A stretch of DNA of 64,000 nucleotides from Parastagonospora avenae f. sp. tritici 18332-5 (lineage: Eukaryota > Ascomycota > Dothideomycetes > Pleosporales > Phaeosphaeriaceae), in NCBI GenBank assembly GCA_022559985.1, contig JAFJTR010000025.1, positions 124,001-188,000 of the forward strand. Reading direction: 5' to 3'. How positions within the stretch are numbered: position 1 is the stretch's first letter; each line of letters begins with the position of its first letter. A program made the position numbers and the translations under genes. Below are positions 12,558-24,871 of the stretch, piece after piece. The notes below the pieces were generated by a model. It saw only the letters and a list, made by a program, of their open reading frames with translations, was not told the origin of the DNA and searched no databases.

Positions 12558-14720
12558 ATGGACGTCTTCAAACTCCTCTCGCGCTCCTCGAAAGCGCCGC
12601 ACACTGCGCCTGCGCACAAACTTCCCTCGTCCGGCGCTGTCGCAAATCCGCAGCTTTTCGGCACCCACGAGCCCGTACAACCGCAGACTGCGAATACAAG
12701 CCGGAAGCGAAAGAGGGGGCAGGATGTTGCGGATTCGACTGCGGAACTGCCTGCGGATCTAGACTTTTTCGCTGGCGCAGGCGAGAGTGGGAATGGGGAT
12801 GGGAAAAGTGACAAGGCAACCAGACGGAAGGAGAAGAAGCAAATCGCAGGGGAAGAAAAGCGCGCCGCGGAGGAGGATGGCGTAGCAGAGGTGGAGGAAG
12901 AAACCTACGACACGGAAGAGTGCAAGAAGATCCTGCGCGCCCACAAGCTCAAAGTCGCCGTGCTGGAAGACTTTGTACCCCCGGCGGAAGAGGAACCGCG
13001 CAAAGACAAGAAGAAGAGCAAGAAGCGCAAGAAGGGAAAGGAGAGAGAGAAGAAAAAGGACGTCAAGACGCAAATATACCCGCGGCCGCTCACCGAGTTC
13101 GCACAGCTGCGCACACGATATAACATTTCGAAACGCCTGGCGGAGAATATACATGAGCAGGGGTATAAGCTGCCGACGGAGGTGCAGCTTGGTGCGCTGC
13201 CTTTGTTGCTGGGCAAGGATGCTGGGGATGTCGATCTTTTGACGGTTGCGCCGACGGGCAGTGGGAAGACGATTGCGTTTTTGATTCCGATTATTAATTC
13301 GCTGTTGGCGCAGGGCAAGGAGGAGGGTAAGGACGGGCCTAGGGCGGTTATACTCGCGCCCACCAGAGAACTTGCGTCGCAGATTGTTAATGAGGCGAGA
13401 AAGTTGGCCAAGGGCACGGCGGTCAAGGCTACGCTTATGCGGAAGGGCATGGAGCTTGTGGAGAGGGGGGAAGAGGAGGTGGGAGAGATGTCTGATGCGT
13501 CTGAGGATGAGGACGATGCATCTGAGTCTGAAGAGGAGGAGAAGAAGGTGGTGCAAAAGCGACGACAAGCAGAATTGGTAAAGGCAGCTATACTCGTCTC
13601 CTCCCCTCTCGCCCTTCTCAACGCCCTCAAACGTAAAGACGGCACCGTAGCCGACTTACCCAGCGTCCGCCACCTCGTCCTTGACGAAGGAGACGTCCTC
13701 CTCGACCCGCTCTTCCGTGACCAAACCACCGCCGTCTGGAACGCCTGCTCCAACCTCTCCCTCCGCGTCGGCCTGTGGTCCGCAACAATGGGCTCCAACA
13801 TCGACAGCCTGACCATCTCCACCCTAACCTCGCGCTGGCAGACCTTGCTATCGAAAACATCCCTCGCCTCACCACCCACCCGGCCCCCTCTCCTCCGCCT
13901 CGTCGTCGGCCTCAAAGACACCGCCATCCCCAACATCGCCCACCAACTAACCTACGCTGCCACCGAAGCCGGCAAACTCCTCGGGCTGCGTAATCTCTTA
14001 CATCCATCCGCTCCCTCCGACCCAGCTAAACCCTCCCTCCGCCCCCCCTTCCTCGTCTTCACGCAAACCATCCCCCGCGCAATCGCCCTCCACTCCGAGC
14101 TCCTCTACGACATCCCCCCAGAGGCTGGTGGTAGTTCACGCATAGCCGTCCTACACGCCGACCTAAGCAGTTCCGCGCGCGACGCCGTGATGACGCGCTT
14201 CCGCCGCGGCGAAATCTGGGTCCTCATCACCACAGACTTATTATCCCGCGGCGTAGACTTCCGCGGCCTCAATGGCGTGGTGAATTACGACATCCCCACG
14301 TCCCCCGCGTCTTACGTGCACCGCTGCGGGCGCACGGGTCGTGCAGGCCGAGATGGCGGCGTCGCGGTCACGTTCTATACCAACGACGACATCCCGCACG
14401 TCAAGTTGATTGCGAACGTCATTCGCAAGAGTCAGCGTGGACGGGAGGGAGGCGGGGATGTGCAGCAGTGGCTGCTCGATGCGCTGCCGGATGTGGGCAA
14501 GCGCGAGAGGAAGGAGTTGAAGAAACGGGGCGTGGAGAGTCGCAGGAAGGAGGGGAAGGGGGGAAGTAGGATTAGTACGAAGAGTGGGTTTGAGAGACGC
14601 GTGGAGAATAGGAGGCGCGGGGCGAGGGAGGGGATTGTTAGGAGGAGGGAGGGAGGGAAGGAAAAGGAGAGGGACGGGGAGGGAGAGGGAGAGGAGAGTG
14701 GGTTTGAGGGGTTTGATTAG
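12558..14720 (+). CDS. ROK1: ATP-dependent RNA helicase Rok1-like (ribosome biogenesis)
   Basis: DEAD-box helicase of the nucleolus, needed for 18S rRNA maturation in the Rok1/DDX52 family. Single exon, 720 aa. The N-terminus MDVFKLLSRS matches the Rok1 start. Next come a Lys/Glu-rich region (residues ~60-175), helicase core motif I APTGSGKT (~230), Ia PTRELASQI, an acidic insert (~310-335), motif II as LDEGD (~376), motif III SAT, and motifs V/VI TTDLLSRGVDF and HRCGRTGRAG. The tail is Arg/Lys/Gly-rich and purine-biased. The oddity is motif II: DEGD instead of DEAD, an Ala to Gly change (codon GGA at about 13690). All other motifs are intact, so activity is likely retained, but this needs testing. 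Confidence 0.93.
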   Translation: MDVFKLLSRSSKAPHTAPAHKLPSSGAVANPQLFGTHEPVQPQTANTSRKRKRGQDVADSTAELPADLDFFAGAGESGNGDGKSDKATRRKEKKQIAGEEKRAAEEDGVAEVEEETYDTEECKKILRAHKLKVAVLEDFVPPAEEEPRKDKKKSKKRKKGKEREKKKDVKTQIYPRPLTEFAQLRTRYNISKRLAENIHEQGYKLPTEVQLGALPLLLGKDAGDVDLLTVAPTGSGKTIAFLIPIINSLLAQGKEEGKDGPRAVILAPTRELASQIVNEARKLAKGTAVKATLMRKGMELVERGEEEVGEMSDASEDEDDASESEEEEKKVVQKRRQAELVKAAILVSSPLALLNALKRKDGTVADLPSVRHLVLDEGDVLLDPLFRDQTTAVWNACSNLSLRVGLWSATMGSNIDSLTISTLTSRWQTLLSKTSLASPPTRPPLLRLVVGLKDTAIPNIAHQLTYAATEAGKLLGLRNLLHPSAPSDPAKPSLRPPFLVFTQTIPRAIALHSELLYDIPPEAGGSSRIAVLHADLSSSARDAVMTRFRRGEIWVLITTDLLSRGVDFRGLNGVVNYDIPTSPASYVHRCGRTGRAGRDGGVAVTFYTNDDIPHVKLIANVIRKSQRGREGGGDVQQWLLDALPDVGKRERKELKKRGVESRRKEGKGGSRISTKSGFERRVENRRRGAREGIVRRREGGKEKERDGEGEGEESGFEGFD

Positions 14721-17700
14721 GAAGAGATGTGCGATGTTAGGACATGATGATTATGGGGTGCGGCTAGATGTCTGCCATTCACTAGAATGCATACACCACA
14801 CACAAATCCCAGAACCAACAAGTACAAAAACACACACATACATGCTCTCAATCCACTCCTACCCATCAGAAAGCCGCTGCACAAGCCCTTCTAACATTCT
14901 CCCATGCAAAATCTCGCTCGCTCGGCACGCCTCCTTCATTTCTTCCAGTCATACTGATACCATTCAGCATCCTGATTCCGCACGGCCTTGCTAACGAGTG
15001 AAAAGAACGACGTCATGTTTCCCGTTGGCGTTGCCAATTCCTGCTTTCTTTCTTGCCCATGTTCGTTTTTTACCTCTGATGCAAAAGCCCCCATCTCCTC
15101 TATCATTCTTCACACTTGCTCTGACCACAGCACGTCACGTTGCTACGTCCGACCAGATTCCGCTTCAATTCTCAAGTCCTACCCGACATGCGTACTCGGA
15201 GCACGTCACGTCACGTCACTTGACTTCACTTTACATTGTCTCACCACACTCCTTCCAACCAGGCTGGCTGCATACAACTCATTCGCTTTTCCATACAGCC
15301 CGCGTGATGCCATTCGCATTTGTCTATACTCATTTTGCTTTCCGCTGCACTACATTGCGCTTCCGCGGAGACAAACCTCCCTATCATCAATGTCCGCGGC
15401 TATTTCTCACGCCGCGGAACGAGATGCCGGAAGGAACAAGTTGGTGTGGTGATTAGTTTTCTCGTCGGGTTGCAAGTTCCAGACAAGGGAGGCTGCGTGT
15501 CACGTCTATCAGCGTTGTGCTGAGTGGTAAATTGTCTTCGGCGCCGGCTTCCTGACGAACAGACGAGGTTAGGGGAAAGGCCTTTCTTGTGTGGTCGGTT
15601 GAAAGTTCCAGGCGAGTAGGGACGCGTCTGCTAGACGCGTGGGTGGGGGGTGTGTGGCTGCGGCGCGGTTGCTGGATACTTACTATACCAGTCGTGCTTG
15701 AGTTCTCGGTCGGTCGTTGGTGAATCGGCGGTGAGACGTCGGAAAGGGGCGCTTGGATGTAAGGGGTAGGTGTTTGCGGGTGCAGGTAGAGCGATGAGGA
15801 AAGTCGATTCGAAATCGAGTGTGCATATTCATGACCGATCTGCCCGGGGAGAAGGAGTGTTGATTCATCCCAGCGTCGGATGTGGCTGTCTAGACAGGGC
15901 CAATGAGAGTTTCTAGCATCGGTGGATAATGTGATCGAGATGGTCTTTCCGCTCATGGTATCTGCTTGCTGAGATTGCACAGCTCTCGTATGCGATGGCG
16001 AAAATTCAGCACAACGTGACGTCGAAGCCTTTCAACGTCGTGAAACGTGGGCGTTTTGATCCAGTACTTACACCACCTCCCCCGGATCTACCGAGTCTGG
16101 ACTGCTATACTCTGTGTAACACGCCGCTTTAACCCGCCCAATGCCGTTCCAGACGTTCGCTCTCGTGGGCCAAGATGCATCGGGCGACTGGATGTCAAAA
16201 ATGGTGCGGTAGGACAAGCATGTATGAGTATATGTCGGCGAAGATGACCGGCATGAAGAGAGCGTGGCGATGGTGTCGTACAGCATTGCGGGTAAAGGTG
16301 GTGGACGCACTGTGCGAGCTGGAACACGACCCCACTATTTAATACCTCTTTCAGCTTTCCAGGGACCATGCAGCTGCATCTTGTGCAAGTCTTCCTTGAT
16401 TTTGATGGTTCAGTTGCGTTTCTTTGTAAGCGGTATCGCCGACCCGAACCTGTTGTGACGAACGAGACTGTATGAATGTGATGCAGTAGTTGTTGCGCTG
16501 TATGCAGATTACCATCACTGAGATGCATGGGCAATCCTGTGAATATGAGACCATGAGCGTTTGATATCGTGGGGTGACATGCGCTTGCGGCGCTTCGAGG
16601 ACCGTAGTTTGGCTAGCTGCGGAAGCCCATATGCATGTTTCACAGCCAAGGTATGTGGCTGCTGTGCATGGTATTGTCTGCGGTGCAACTCCAGGTACAG
16701 ACGAGGCTTGCTACAGAGTCCGTGATAGTCGGGCTTGATAGTTCCGGGGCAATTCGCGCTAGGGTCAATTCTACCGAGAATATTGAGCGGCAACTGCCAG
16801 TCTGACCAGATGTGAGACGATCCCAGGAATTCGGGTCGGCTTTTGAAAACATGGTATTCTCGGCCAGTTGGAGACGTGATAGTTTTGTCTGTGCGGTTAT
16901 CCCTTCATGGTCTAGTTTTGTGTACGACCATGGTGGAGTATATCGAGCGAGCTATTCCGACTGTCGCGCTGCACTTTATCTGCCGGTCTAGGGCTCGCAT
17001 CGCATTGCATATGTAGTTGGCTAAGATGAGGTGCAGAGTGCAGGACGTCGCAAGTGAAAATGCTCAACAAGAATGCATAATGCTGACTGGCTCGTGTGCC
17101 GTGCAGTGCTCCAGATGTCAAAGTCCTCGCTGTTCCACATCGATCGCCTGATTCGGTAACAGCTTCTGCCCGGAGCGACTTCATGCACTCGAAGCCAGAC
17201 TGCCCGTGCAAATGATTATCCTGGTCCATGCAAGTTCGAGGTCGGTCTGATTCATTTTCGAACGCCTTTCGGGACGTAGTGACCAAGTGTTCCAACGCCG
17301 CTAGCAGAGTAAGGCTGTCACTTTTAGGTCAAACGGCCGTGCACGCATGGGCCGAGGCACGCGATGACAGGAGATCCCAACCAGGACAACTATTTTGGGG
17401 TGTGCTGACGGACCGTAGCGAACAGTGCTTCGTATTGAGCCTCATCGAGAGGCAGACGAGGGATACATCGCTGAAGTCTGTGTCTGTGCCTGCAAAATTG
17501 CATTAGCGAAAAGGTCAACATGCGGAAAATGAGGCAAGTGCTGATGGGCGCGAGCTTCACGGCGAACTCCAGGAGGCCAGCGCGTTCATCGTGCCGAACG
17601 TTATTTGCGTGAACGCCTTCGTGAACGCAACCGATTGCAAGAACGCAGAGTCACGGTTCGATGGTTTATTTGGTTGTGGATGAACAAGAAAAAAGGCGAT

Positions 17701-18187
17701 GTCGAGCGTGATGTCCTAGTGTGAGTGTGGCGCCTGTGGCTGGTGTGTGGCGCGTGCAGGCATGTAGTCAGTGTGCTATTTCGCCGCGGAATTCCGCCGG
17801 GGCATGATCTACGCCAACGAACGATAATGAGCAAACAATACTTTGAGATTACTGCGGACACATCGACCCGTGAAGATGCTTGAGGCCGGGGAGTGCAACG
17901 CCGTAGATAGAGCGAAAGTCTGTATCTGGCCTGGAAATTCATCCCCATGCCCATGCAGCAGAGGAGCAATGGACTGTATCCGCGCCAGGCCAAGAATGCT
18001 TCACACATGCTATATTTATAGTTCTATTCGCACCACAGACAAATGTCCGTCTGATTGACGCCGCCCAACTTGTCCAGCCTTCCTTTGAACATCTGCGGGG
18101 ATCAAAATTTACTAGTCTTCTCACATTTGATCAGTCTCAACATCAGTGCATTTCGTTCTGCCTTGTGCATTTTGTTCCTGATTCGGC
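14721..18187. other. Gene-poor interval, 3.5 kb
   Basis: No ORF here carries a recognisable domain or a consistent exon structure; frames such as 14988-15452 and 15453-15980 look like chance. It contains a cluster of TGACGT/ACGTCA sites between 15010 and 16022. It may be the long upstream region of the DHA1 transporter gene, or hold non-coding transcripts that I cannot see. Confidence 0.4.
15202..15219. promoter_or_regulatory. Tandem ACGTC repeat (three overlapping ATF/CREB-like sites)
   Basis: CACGTCACGTCACGTCAC holds three ACGTCA hexamers at 5-bp steps. Further copies lie at 15010, 15132 and 16017 (reverse). ACGTCA/TGACGT is the core of fungal ATF/CREB bZIP sites (AtfA type). Binding is inferred. 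Confidence 0.4.
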
Positions 18188-20041
18188 ATGGATAATACCG
18201 GTCATCCAAGAAGTCGTTCGCGATCACAACCGAGATGGTCTGATAATAGACCGCCACATCCTATACTTTCGAGCTCCTTACCAGACGATCACTCGGTATA
18301 CCATAACGAAGACGGCAAGGGAACGTATATAGATACAGAGCGACGAACTATAGGAAGCTCGAGCGGCTCAAGTAGCGAAGATGAGGTAGACGATAAATTC
18401 GAAGCAAGAGAAAAGAAAAACGAGGCAGCATATGAGCAGAGAACCACTTATGTGGAGAGAAAAGGTGGTGCGCCATACGAACATGATGTGGAAGCACAAC
18501 CACCAGCACTGGAGAGTTCGACGTCAATATCGATCAAGGACCCAAATCTCGTAACATGGGATTCAGATGACGACCCATACAACCCAAAAAATTGTAAGTC
18601 GAGCTCGCAGGCCACGGTAACTTATTACTGACCAGTTCCAGGGTCGAACAAGCGAAAATGGGCGGTGACATTGTTCATCTCAATTTTTACGGTGGGAGCG
18701 CCGATTTCCTCTTCCATGATCGCACCAGCACTGGATTCAATATCTGCTGAGTTCGGCATGGCCAAGGGGGTCGCAGCCCAGCTTCCTCTGTCCATTTTTA
18801 TCCTGGGATATGCGGTCGGACCATTGTTTTTGGGGCCTTTATCTGAGATCTATGGCCGTGTCATCATTCTACAATTGTCAAACTTATTCTACCTATTGAA
18901 TAATGGGGCCTGTGGATTTGCGCAGACCCCCAGCCAACTGATGGCGTTCCGGTTCCTCAGTGGCCTTGGTGGTTCGGCTCCGTTGGCTATCAGTGGTGTA
19001 AGTCGATCCCAAAGTTGCAAAACGGTTCAAAAACTAACGGCTAGATAGGGAGTTATCAGTGATATCTTCTTTCCCGAGCAGCGTGGAAGGGCTATCTCGA
19101 TATACAGTCTCGCACCACTTCTGGGACCAGCCATCGGACCGATAATTGGAGGTTTCATTTCGCAGCATACAACCTGGCGGTGGTGTTTCTATGCCACTAC
19201 GATCTTCAGCGCTGTAATGCAGTGTTTCAGCTTCTTCTTTCTCGAAGAGACATACGCACCTAAGCTTCTGCAATGGAAGCGTGATAAGCTCCAAAAAGAG
19301 ACCGGCAACAGAGAATTACATACCGAATTCGATGATGCAGATCGCCCACTGCTCTCGACGCTCGGAGTGGCCATAAAGAGGCCGTTCAAACTCCTTTTCA
19401 CTCAGCCGATTGTTCAGGTCCTCGCATGCTACATGGCGTACATATATGGCCTTATGTATCTCATGCTTTCGACCTTCCCGCTCGTGTGGTCGGACCGCTA
19501 TGGCCAAAGTGCTGGTATGGGCTCACTGAATTACATCTCCATGGGTGTAGGATTTTTCCTGGGGGTGCAGATATCCGCTCCTTTCAACGATATGCTATAC
19601 CGTCGCCTCAAAAAGAAAAACAATGGGATCGGAAAGCCAGAATTCCGCGTTCCCATCATGGTACCTGCTTCGCTCCTCGTACCTATTGGTTTGTTCTGGT
19701 ACGGATGGAGTGCGCAAGCCAAGGTCCACTGGATCATGCCGAACATAGGAGCATGCATATTGTGCGCGGGCACTATAGTCAGTTTTCAGTGCATCCAGAC
19801 CTATCTCGTCGATTCGTACACAAGATATGCTGCCAGTGCAACTGGGGCAGCAATTGTGTTGAGGTCATTGGCTGGGTTTGGGTTCCCGCTGTTTGCTCCG
19901 GCAATGTACAAGGCACTCGATTTCGGATGGGGGAATAGTCTGCTGGGATTTGTCGCGTTGTCTATTGGAGTGCCGGCCCCTTTCTTGCTGTGGAAGTTTG
20001 GGGAGACGTTGCGCGAAAGGAGCAAATTCGCTGCAGGCTGA
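18188..20041 (+). CDS. MFS multidrug transporter, DHA1 family
   Basis: Predicted drug:H+ antiporter in the plasma membrane. Three exons (18188-18593, 18642-18997, 19049-20041) join in frame to 584 aa. The first ~150 residues are a charged, Ser-rich cytosolic tail. The conserved approach to TM1 is WDSDDDPYNPKNW across intron 1, the typical DHA1 entry. Motif A is seen as LGPLSEIYGR, and motif C-like glycines in LLGPAIGPIIGGF with WRWCFY following, all standard for fungal Flr1/Mdr1-type carriers. The C-terminal half has six further membrane segments. It has no cluster partner nearby, so role in toxin export or drug resistance is inferred from family only. Confidence 0.92.
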
Positions 20042-23000
20042 GATATGCATGTCAAGATAGCGATAGAGTGTAATAATTTCAGCAAACCCTGGCATCGGTC
20101 ACAATTGTTCTTCTTGAGTTCGTTGCTGGTCGCATCGACTTTTCGTAGTTGCTCGGAGGCCGCAGGTGTTTCCTTCGAGATTCTTCTTGGCTGAGAGGTA
20201 GGCGGCCAATGTTCTCGATGCGTCCAGGGCGCAACGTTGCTGTGGCGTAACGATATGGCGTTTTCGCTTCTCGTAAAGGTCTGTATCCTAGACGACTAGA
20301 TTTCGTTATAGATTCGCTCGACAGCCTTGTGGACTCCTACAATGGTGTCGTCCCCGCACCAGCTATCTCACGTCATCGGCGATCGTGCAACCCTTCTGGT
20401 ATCTCGATAATCCGCATGTCAGCTTCGAAAAAATGCATTACCATGTGCCACAAACAGACTTCGTATTTGCGCCTTTTACTTGTATCCAGCCTTTCATCCT
20501 CAGAAAGCTTGGACAACGCGGTGTAACCAATCATACCCTTGACGAAGAGGCGGTGCCATATTAACGTGACACATGTACGACATCCGGGATGGCTTCGTAT
20601 CGATTCGTCGATCGTGGTTCATCGGTTATGGACGAGTAATGACCGAGGGTGTCGACTCTAACCACTAGGCTGAGGTGCGGACTAAGACCTTGATCAGCTG
20701 TTCAGTCAAGTTCGGAATCCGTAGCCGATAGCTCGATGACTGCGCTGCTTGGTGGAGAACGACTGCTGTTTCGCATGTCAAAGAAGTCTGAACGGGACTA
20801 AGGAAGAATGCACTTTACTTGGTGTAGGCGCATGTAGCTAGTCACACCGGTCAGGCTAGGTACTTGTAATCAGTCGAGACGGAGAGGCTTGCCGTTTGAA
20901 ATCAGCATGGCGGTTGTTACCTCACCCACTGCCCGCAGCTGCAGGATGCGCACGATTGCACTCGCATAATAAGCAAGGGCTTGCCAATGGCGGAGGCCCG
21001 GGAACGAGATTCCACATTGCGTGGGATACCATCCTGCGAACCTCTCCGGGATAGAGCAAAGGCGACTAGCGATTTTCACATGATGGTGTGTGGAGGGGTC
21101 CCGTCAGCTGCGAGATGGCGTAGCTTGTGGTGACACTAAACGATCACTTGTGGACTGTGACGTGAGCACAACTCATGGACCATGGCCTAGAAAGCTGGTG
21201 CTAGGCCTGTCGTATTGAACGAGGGGTCCAAGAATGTCTAGAGCAGTTCGAGGTGGTTGCCCCGCGGTTCCAGGATTGCCGGCCCCAACACACCCTGGCC
21301 CCAGTGGAACGCACTGTGGCAGTGCTGTCGCGTCTGATGGTAACCCGGAATAATGCTGCTGACTACTGGGCTGTCAGCTCGTTCCTTGAAAACGGCTGCA
21401 AGTATCGATAACAAACTTGATGTCTCACAGTTGGGGACGGCCAGCTGATGTGGAACGCCAAGAGGCTGGCGCGGTCGATCGTGGTTGCTGCGCACGAGCT
21501 CAACCTCACTAATACCCATCACACAACCTCTTCAACCCACCACTCTGATTGCTGGCATGTACTAACAACTGAAGTAGCGACCCATGGCCGCGGAAGCTTT
21601 GCTCGCAATGCTGACAGACTCGCCCTGTCTTATCGGCAGCTGTCGTGCGCTCGTGGTGAAGCGGCCACTTGCCAATCACCAGGCGAACCCCGGAGATCGA
21701 GGCAACGGACCTGGAGTGTGGCCTGAGGTATTGGGCGATCTTCTTGCTGCCGAATCTCGATATGAATTGACACCTGTATCCCGACGGCGAGGCTGACAAA
21801 ATTGAAATGAGCCCATCCTCGCGAGTTCTGTCACGAACACCCGAGGAAGGGACGTCAGCAAGTCGCGTACAGTTCTTGGAGCACACCATGTGCGCCTCCA
21901 TCTGTGATGCGCACAAAGACCCTTTGCAGAACGGCCGGTAGTGCCCTGAAAGGTCGACGGGCAATGGTCCAATGCGAAACGGCAGACAAGGAAATAAGAA
22001 AGAGACGGGAAATTGTGGTGAAACTCATGCAACAGTCCTGATGTCCTCAGAAAGGGTCACGTATTTTCGAAGATCACTCTTTCTGGTACCACTTTTTCAA
22101 TTTTCTCCAAGTCAGGAATGAAACGTCCAGAATCTCTTTCCATCAGCTTTGGTTTGTTGGGCCAGAGTCACTGGCACTTACCCCTTCCTGCAGCACATGT
22201 CCAGGTGTGCAGGTGTAATCCACATCTCTCAGCCCATGCAACCTCTGAGGCTCTTCGTAGACCACCAGTATTGCATTATGAGACGATCTGTCGCTCCGAG
22301 CACGAGTGGGCCTGCTTCAATATAGCCTGCTGCAGTTCGTTATCTTTTCTTTGGTCACCCGCAGCAGTGCCATGGACAACGATGCAGCTACAATTACCCG
22401 CTAGGGACTTGCAGCGTTAAGCCTCAGCTGTCACACGGATGGCATCTAGGGACAGAGACATACTCATAAATGTTCCATTCCATCTGCTTCCGCGTAATGT
22501 TGTGGTCGATCGCAGAGAAGCGGTGAGTTCGAGGACACGTTGCGCCTGGGCGGCTCGGCTTTGAGGTGTAGCTAATCAGACATGAGGGACGACGAACTAC
22601 AACTACCCAGGAGGCGTGTAACGAGAAGAACCTCGCCATACTAAAAACGTTGTGCACAGAGCACTGTTCGTTACACAAGGGAGGCCGATCCTGCTTCGTT
22701 CTTTATTGATTGAGGCAGTGATGTCTGCAAGTGAAGGCACAGATATTGCAATAGCCAGAGGCGAACAAAAGTGGATCTACAGTCACGCCACGTTACGACT
22801 TTGCAAGCAGACGATTATACGTGAATGACATCCAGTACGAAGGATTATTGTAGGGATCCTGACGACGGACGTTGCAGCCGCCAGCTCTGGGCTGACCGTT
22901 GAGGTACTTCAAGCCAAACACCCATATCACTTGTCGTTGTCCACGGCCGTGCTTCCATGCATGTCTCTGGAATTCGCGAGGATGCGGGAACAGATCCGTG

Positions 23001-24871
23001 ACCTGCGCAGATCAAACACTCCCGTATCTGGGGCGTATGACGCAACCCGTTGTTGCATCACTAGCCTTACAGCGACATTCTTTCTATCTCGTTTTGTCCA
23101 TTCGGAGCGCGGTGGAGTGTGGTCATATGGCTTTGAGGCGTGGCAACGTGGGGGGCCCTGCAAGTACCAGCAAGGTATCGATCTCCACCGCACAACATTC
23201 CCAATCTACTAAGATCAGCCTCGTATCTGAGTGCGCAACAGGTGCAGTATTCGTGCGGCTGTTGGTTGTACAAACAAGAGCGTGCAAAAAAGATTTGTAT
23301 GCAGGGAGCCCTGGCCGATGGCGTCCACATAACGTGCTTTGATTTCTTGCATGGCAGCCGTCCGCCACACACCCTCTTTATATTGCCTGCTGTATGCAGC
23401 TACAGGGCTCGTACATGGGCCATCAAATAGCAAAGCAGCGCGTATATGTCTCCCGCGGGCCGCCAGCTGTGATCTGCAAGGACAAGGTATAGCCCCCGTC
23501 ATTGTAGGTGGGTTGGTGTAGGAATGAGACTGGATGCGGACCATGTACCTCTTCAGCCGGCACAGGTACATCTTCCCACAGCACCGGCCCCGGTTGCTCA
23601 GCGAAATTGATTGCTGGCAATCATGAACCTGACGGCACAGCAACGTAACTCTGTTCCACGCTGTATACGGCAATGAGTCCGTCAAGGGCAGGCAGGCGGC
23701 CGGAGGCAGGGTGCATATGCGTACTGCAATGAAGCACGAGCAAGCGGCAGGCGAACTGAGTCCGGCGACAGATGCGGGTTCGAATTTCATACGTTGCACG
23801 AGCAAGCTCGGCGGTACTACTACCAGGTGGGCTTTGCAGGCCACAATTGCGGACCCTCGGCTAAGCTTCACCTACGTCCCCAATCTACCCAGGCTGCACC
23901 TGGGAAAAATTCCCGCTGGCCAGCAATTGGAACACAGCCAAATTGACTGCACATGCCGTGCAGCATGCTGGGTCGAAGAGCCGTAACAGCTACCACAATT
24001 AGCCGTGCCGGGACCAGGTCCAGGACAATGTAAACGTCTCGGGCGAGGTTGGAGACGCCAGCCCTGCCGCCAACAGACAGGCGCCTATCGTGGCCATTAC
24101 GCCACGCTTGAAGGGTGCCGCTTACAGCGGCTAGTGCATGTCACTCTTGACGAGTGCGCAATTGGGGCCTAGAGCCAGTGATCTCAGATGGACTGCCGCC
24201 AAGCGGGGCCATATATTGACCCATCGATCATCAGCCGCATGGTTCGCTGTCTGCGCGGCCTCTGCCCATATCGCTTGCTTCGCGCGGATGGCCGGCGTCA
24301 AGCAGAGCCACTCTGGACGCCGTCCCAATCTGTCTTTTTTTGGTGGCGCCACGAGCGGAGTGGGCAATGCGTGCCGTCTCGTGCCCTCAGCAGCACAACA
24401 TGATCCATCGGAGCGACCGCGGGGCGCGTTGCACGAGGCCCCATGTCGACGACGCACCCACGATGCAGTCGATCCCTGAAGGCGCTACTTGCAGGGGGCC
24501 CATGTTATGCGAGCGATACAACGGCCTGCGGGATCCAAACATGACGCCTGCGCTCAGTGGGCGCGTCTGCTATTCCCGAATCGTACACACCCTGGTCGCC
24601 TCTGGATTTTTTGAACTACCTCATGCTCCAGCCAGGTTCACACTACCCCAAAGTCTGCTAAGGGAAACTCCTGCAGCTTAAACAGCGCCCGGGAAGCGAA
24701 GCATTGCCTCGCCGCCCTAGCCCGCGCGCAAGCATGTGTTTAAATACTCATTACATCCGCTGCTTCCCCGATGCAAGCGGGTTTCTACACTCCCACCATT
24801 CGATGTGATCTTCGTTTAACTTCCACTTGTCGTAGTTCACCTTTCGTACTACACGCTCGTTGGCCGCTGCA
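20042..24871. other. Gene-poor interval, 4.8 kb, upstream of GT2
   Basis: Many short frames on both strands, none with ATG start plus recognisable domain or credible introns. Base composition looks normal, so this is not obviously an AT-rich repeat graveyard. I saw no intact transposon, tRNA or rRNA. It may be a long promoter of the glycosyltransferase gene, contain non-coding RNA, or hold decayed sequence. Confidence 0.4.

Noticed and set aside
12759..13936. Large minus-strand frames inside ROK1
   Set aside because: Leu/Ser/Arg-rich shadows of the Lys/Glu-rich and purine-biased ROK1 frame.
15453..15980. 175-codon minus-strand frame
   Set aside because: Low-complexity Ser/Thr/Pro/Arg composition, no domain, no neighbouring exons.
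20650..20690. tRNA-like A-box on the minus strand (AGCCTAGTGGTTAGAG)
   Set aside because: The D-arm is plausible, but no anticodon stem, no B-box/T-arm and no acceptor pairing follow. At most a degenerate fragment.
23775..23795. GGTTCGAAT T-loop-like string, and a similar one at 27245-27256 (minus)
   Set aside because: Flanking bases do not pair into a T stem and no other tRNA parts are present.
24860..24871. Four-residue extension of GT2
   Set aside because: The codon at 24860 is TTG; ATG 24872 gives the expected start just before the first membrane helix.
20042..24871. RIP-degraded transposon explanation for the gene desert
   Set aside because: Composition is not AT-rich, and I saw no terminal repeats or transposase/reverse-transcriptase fragments by eye.
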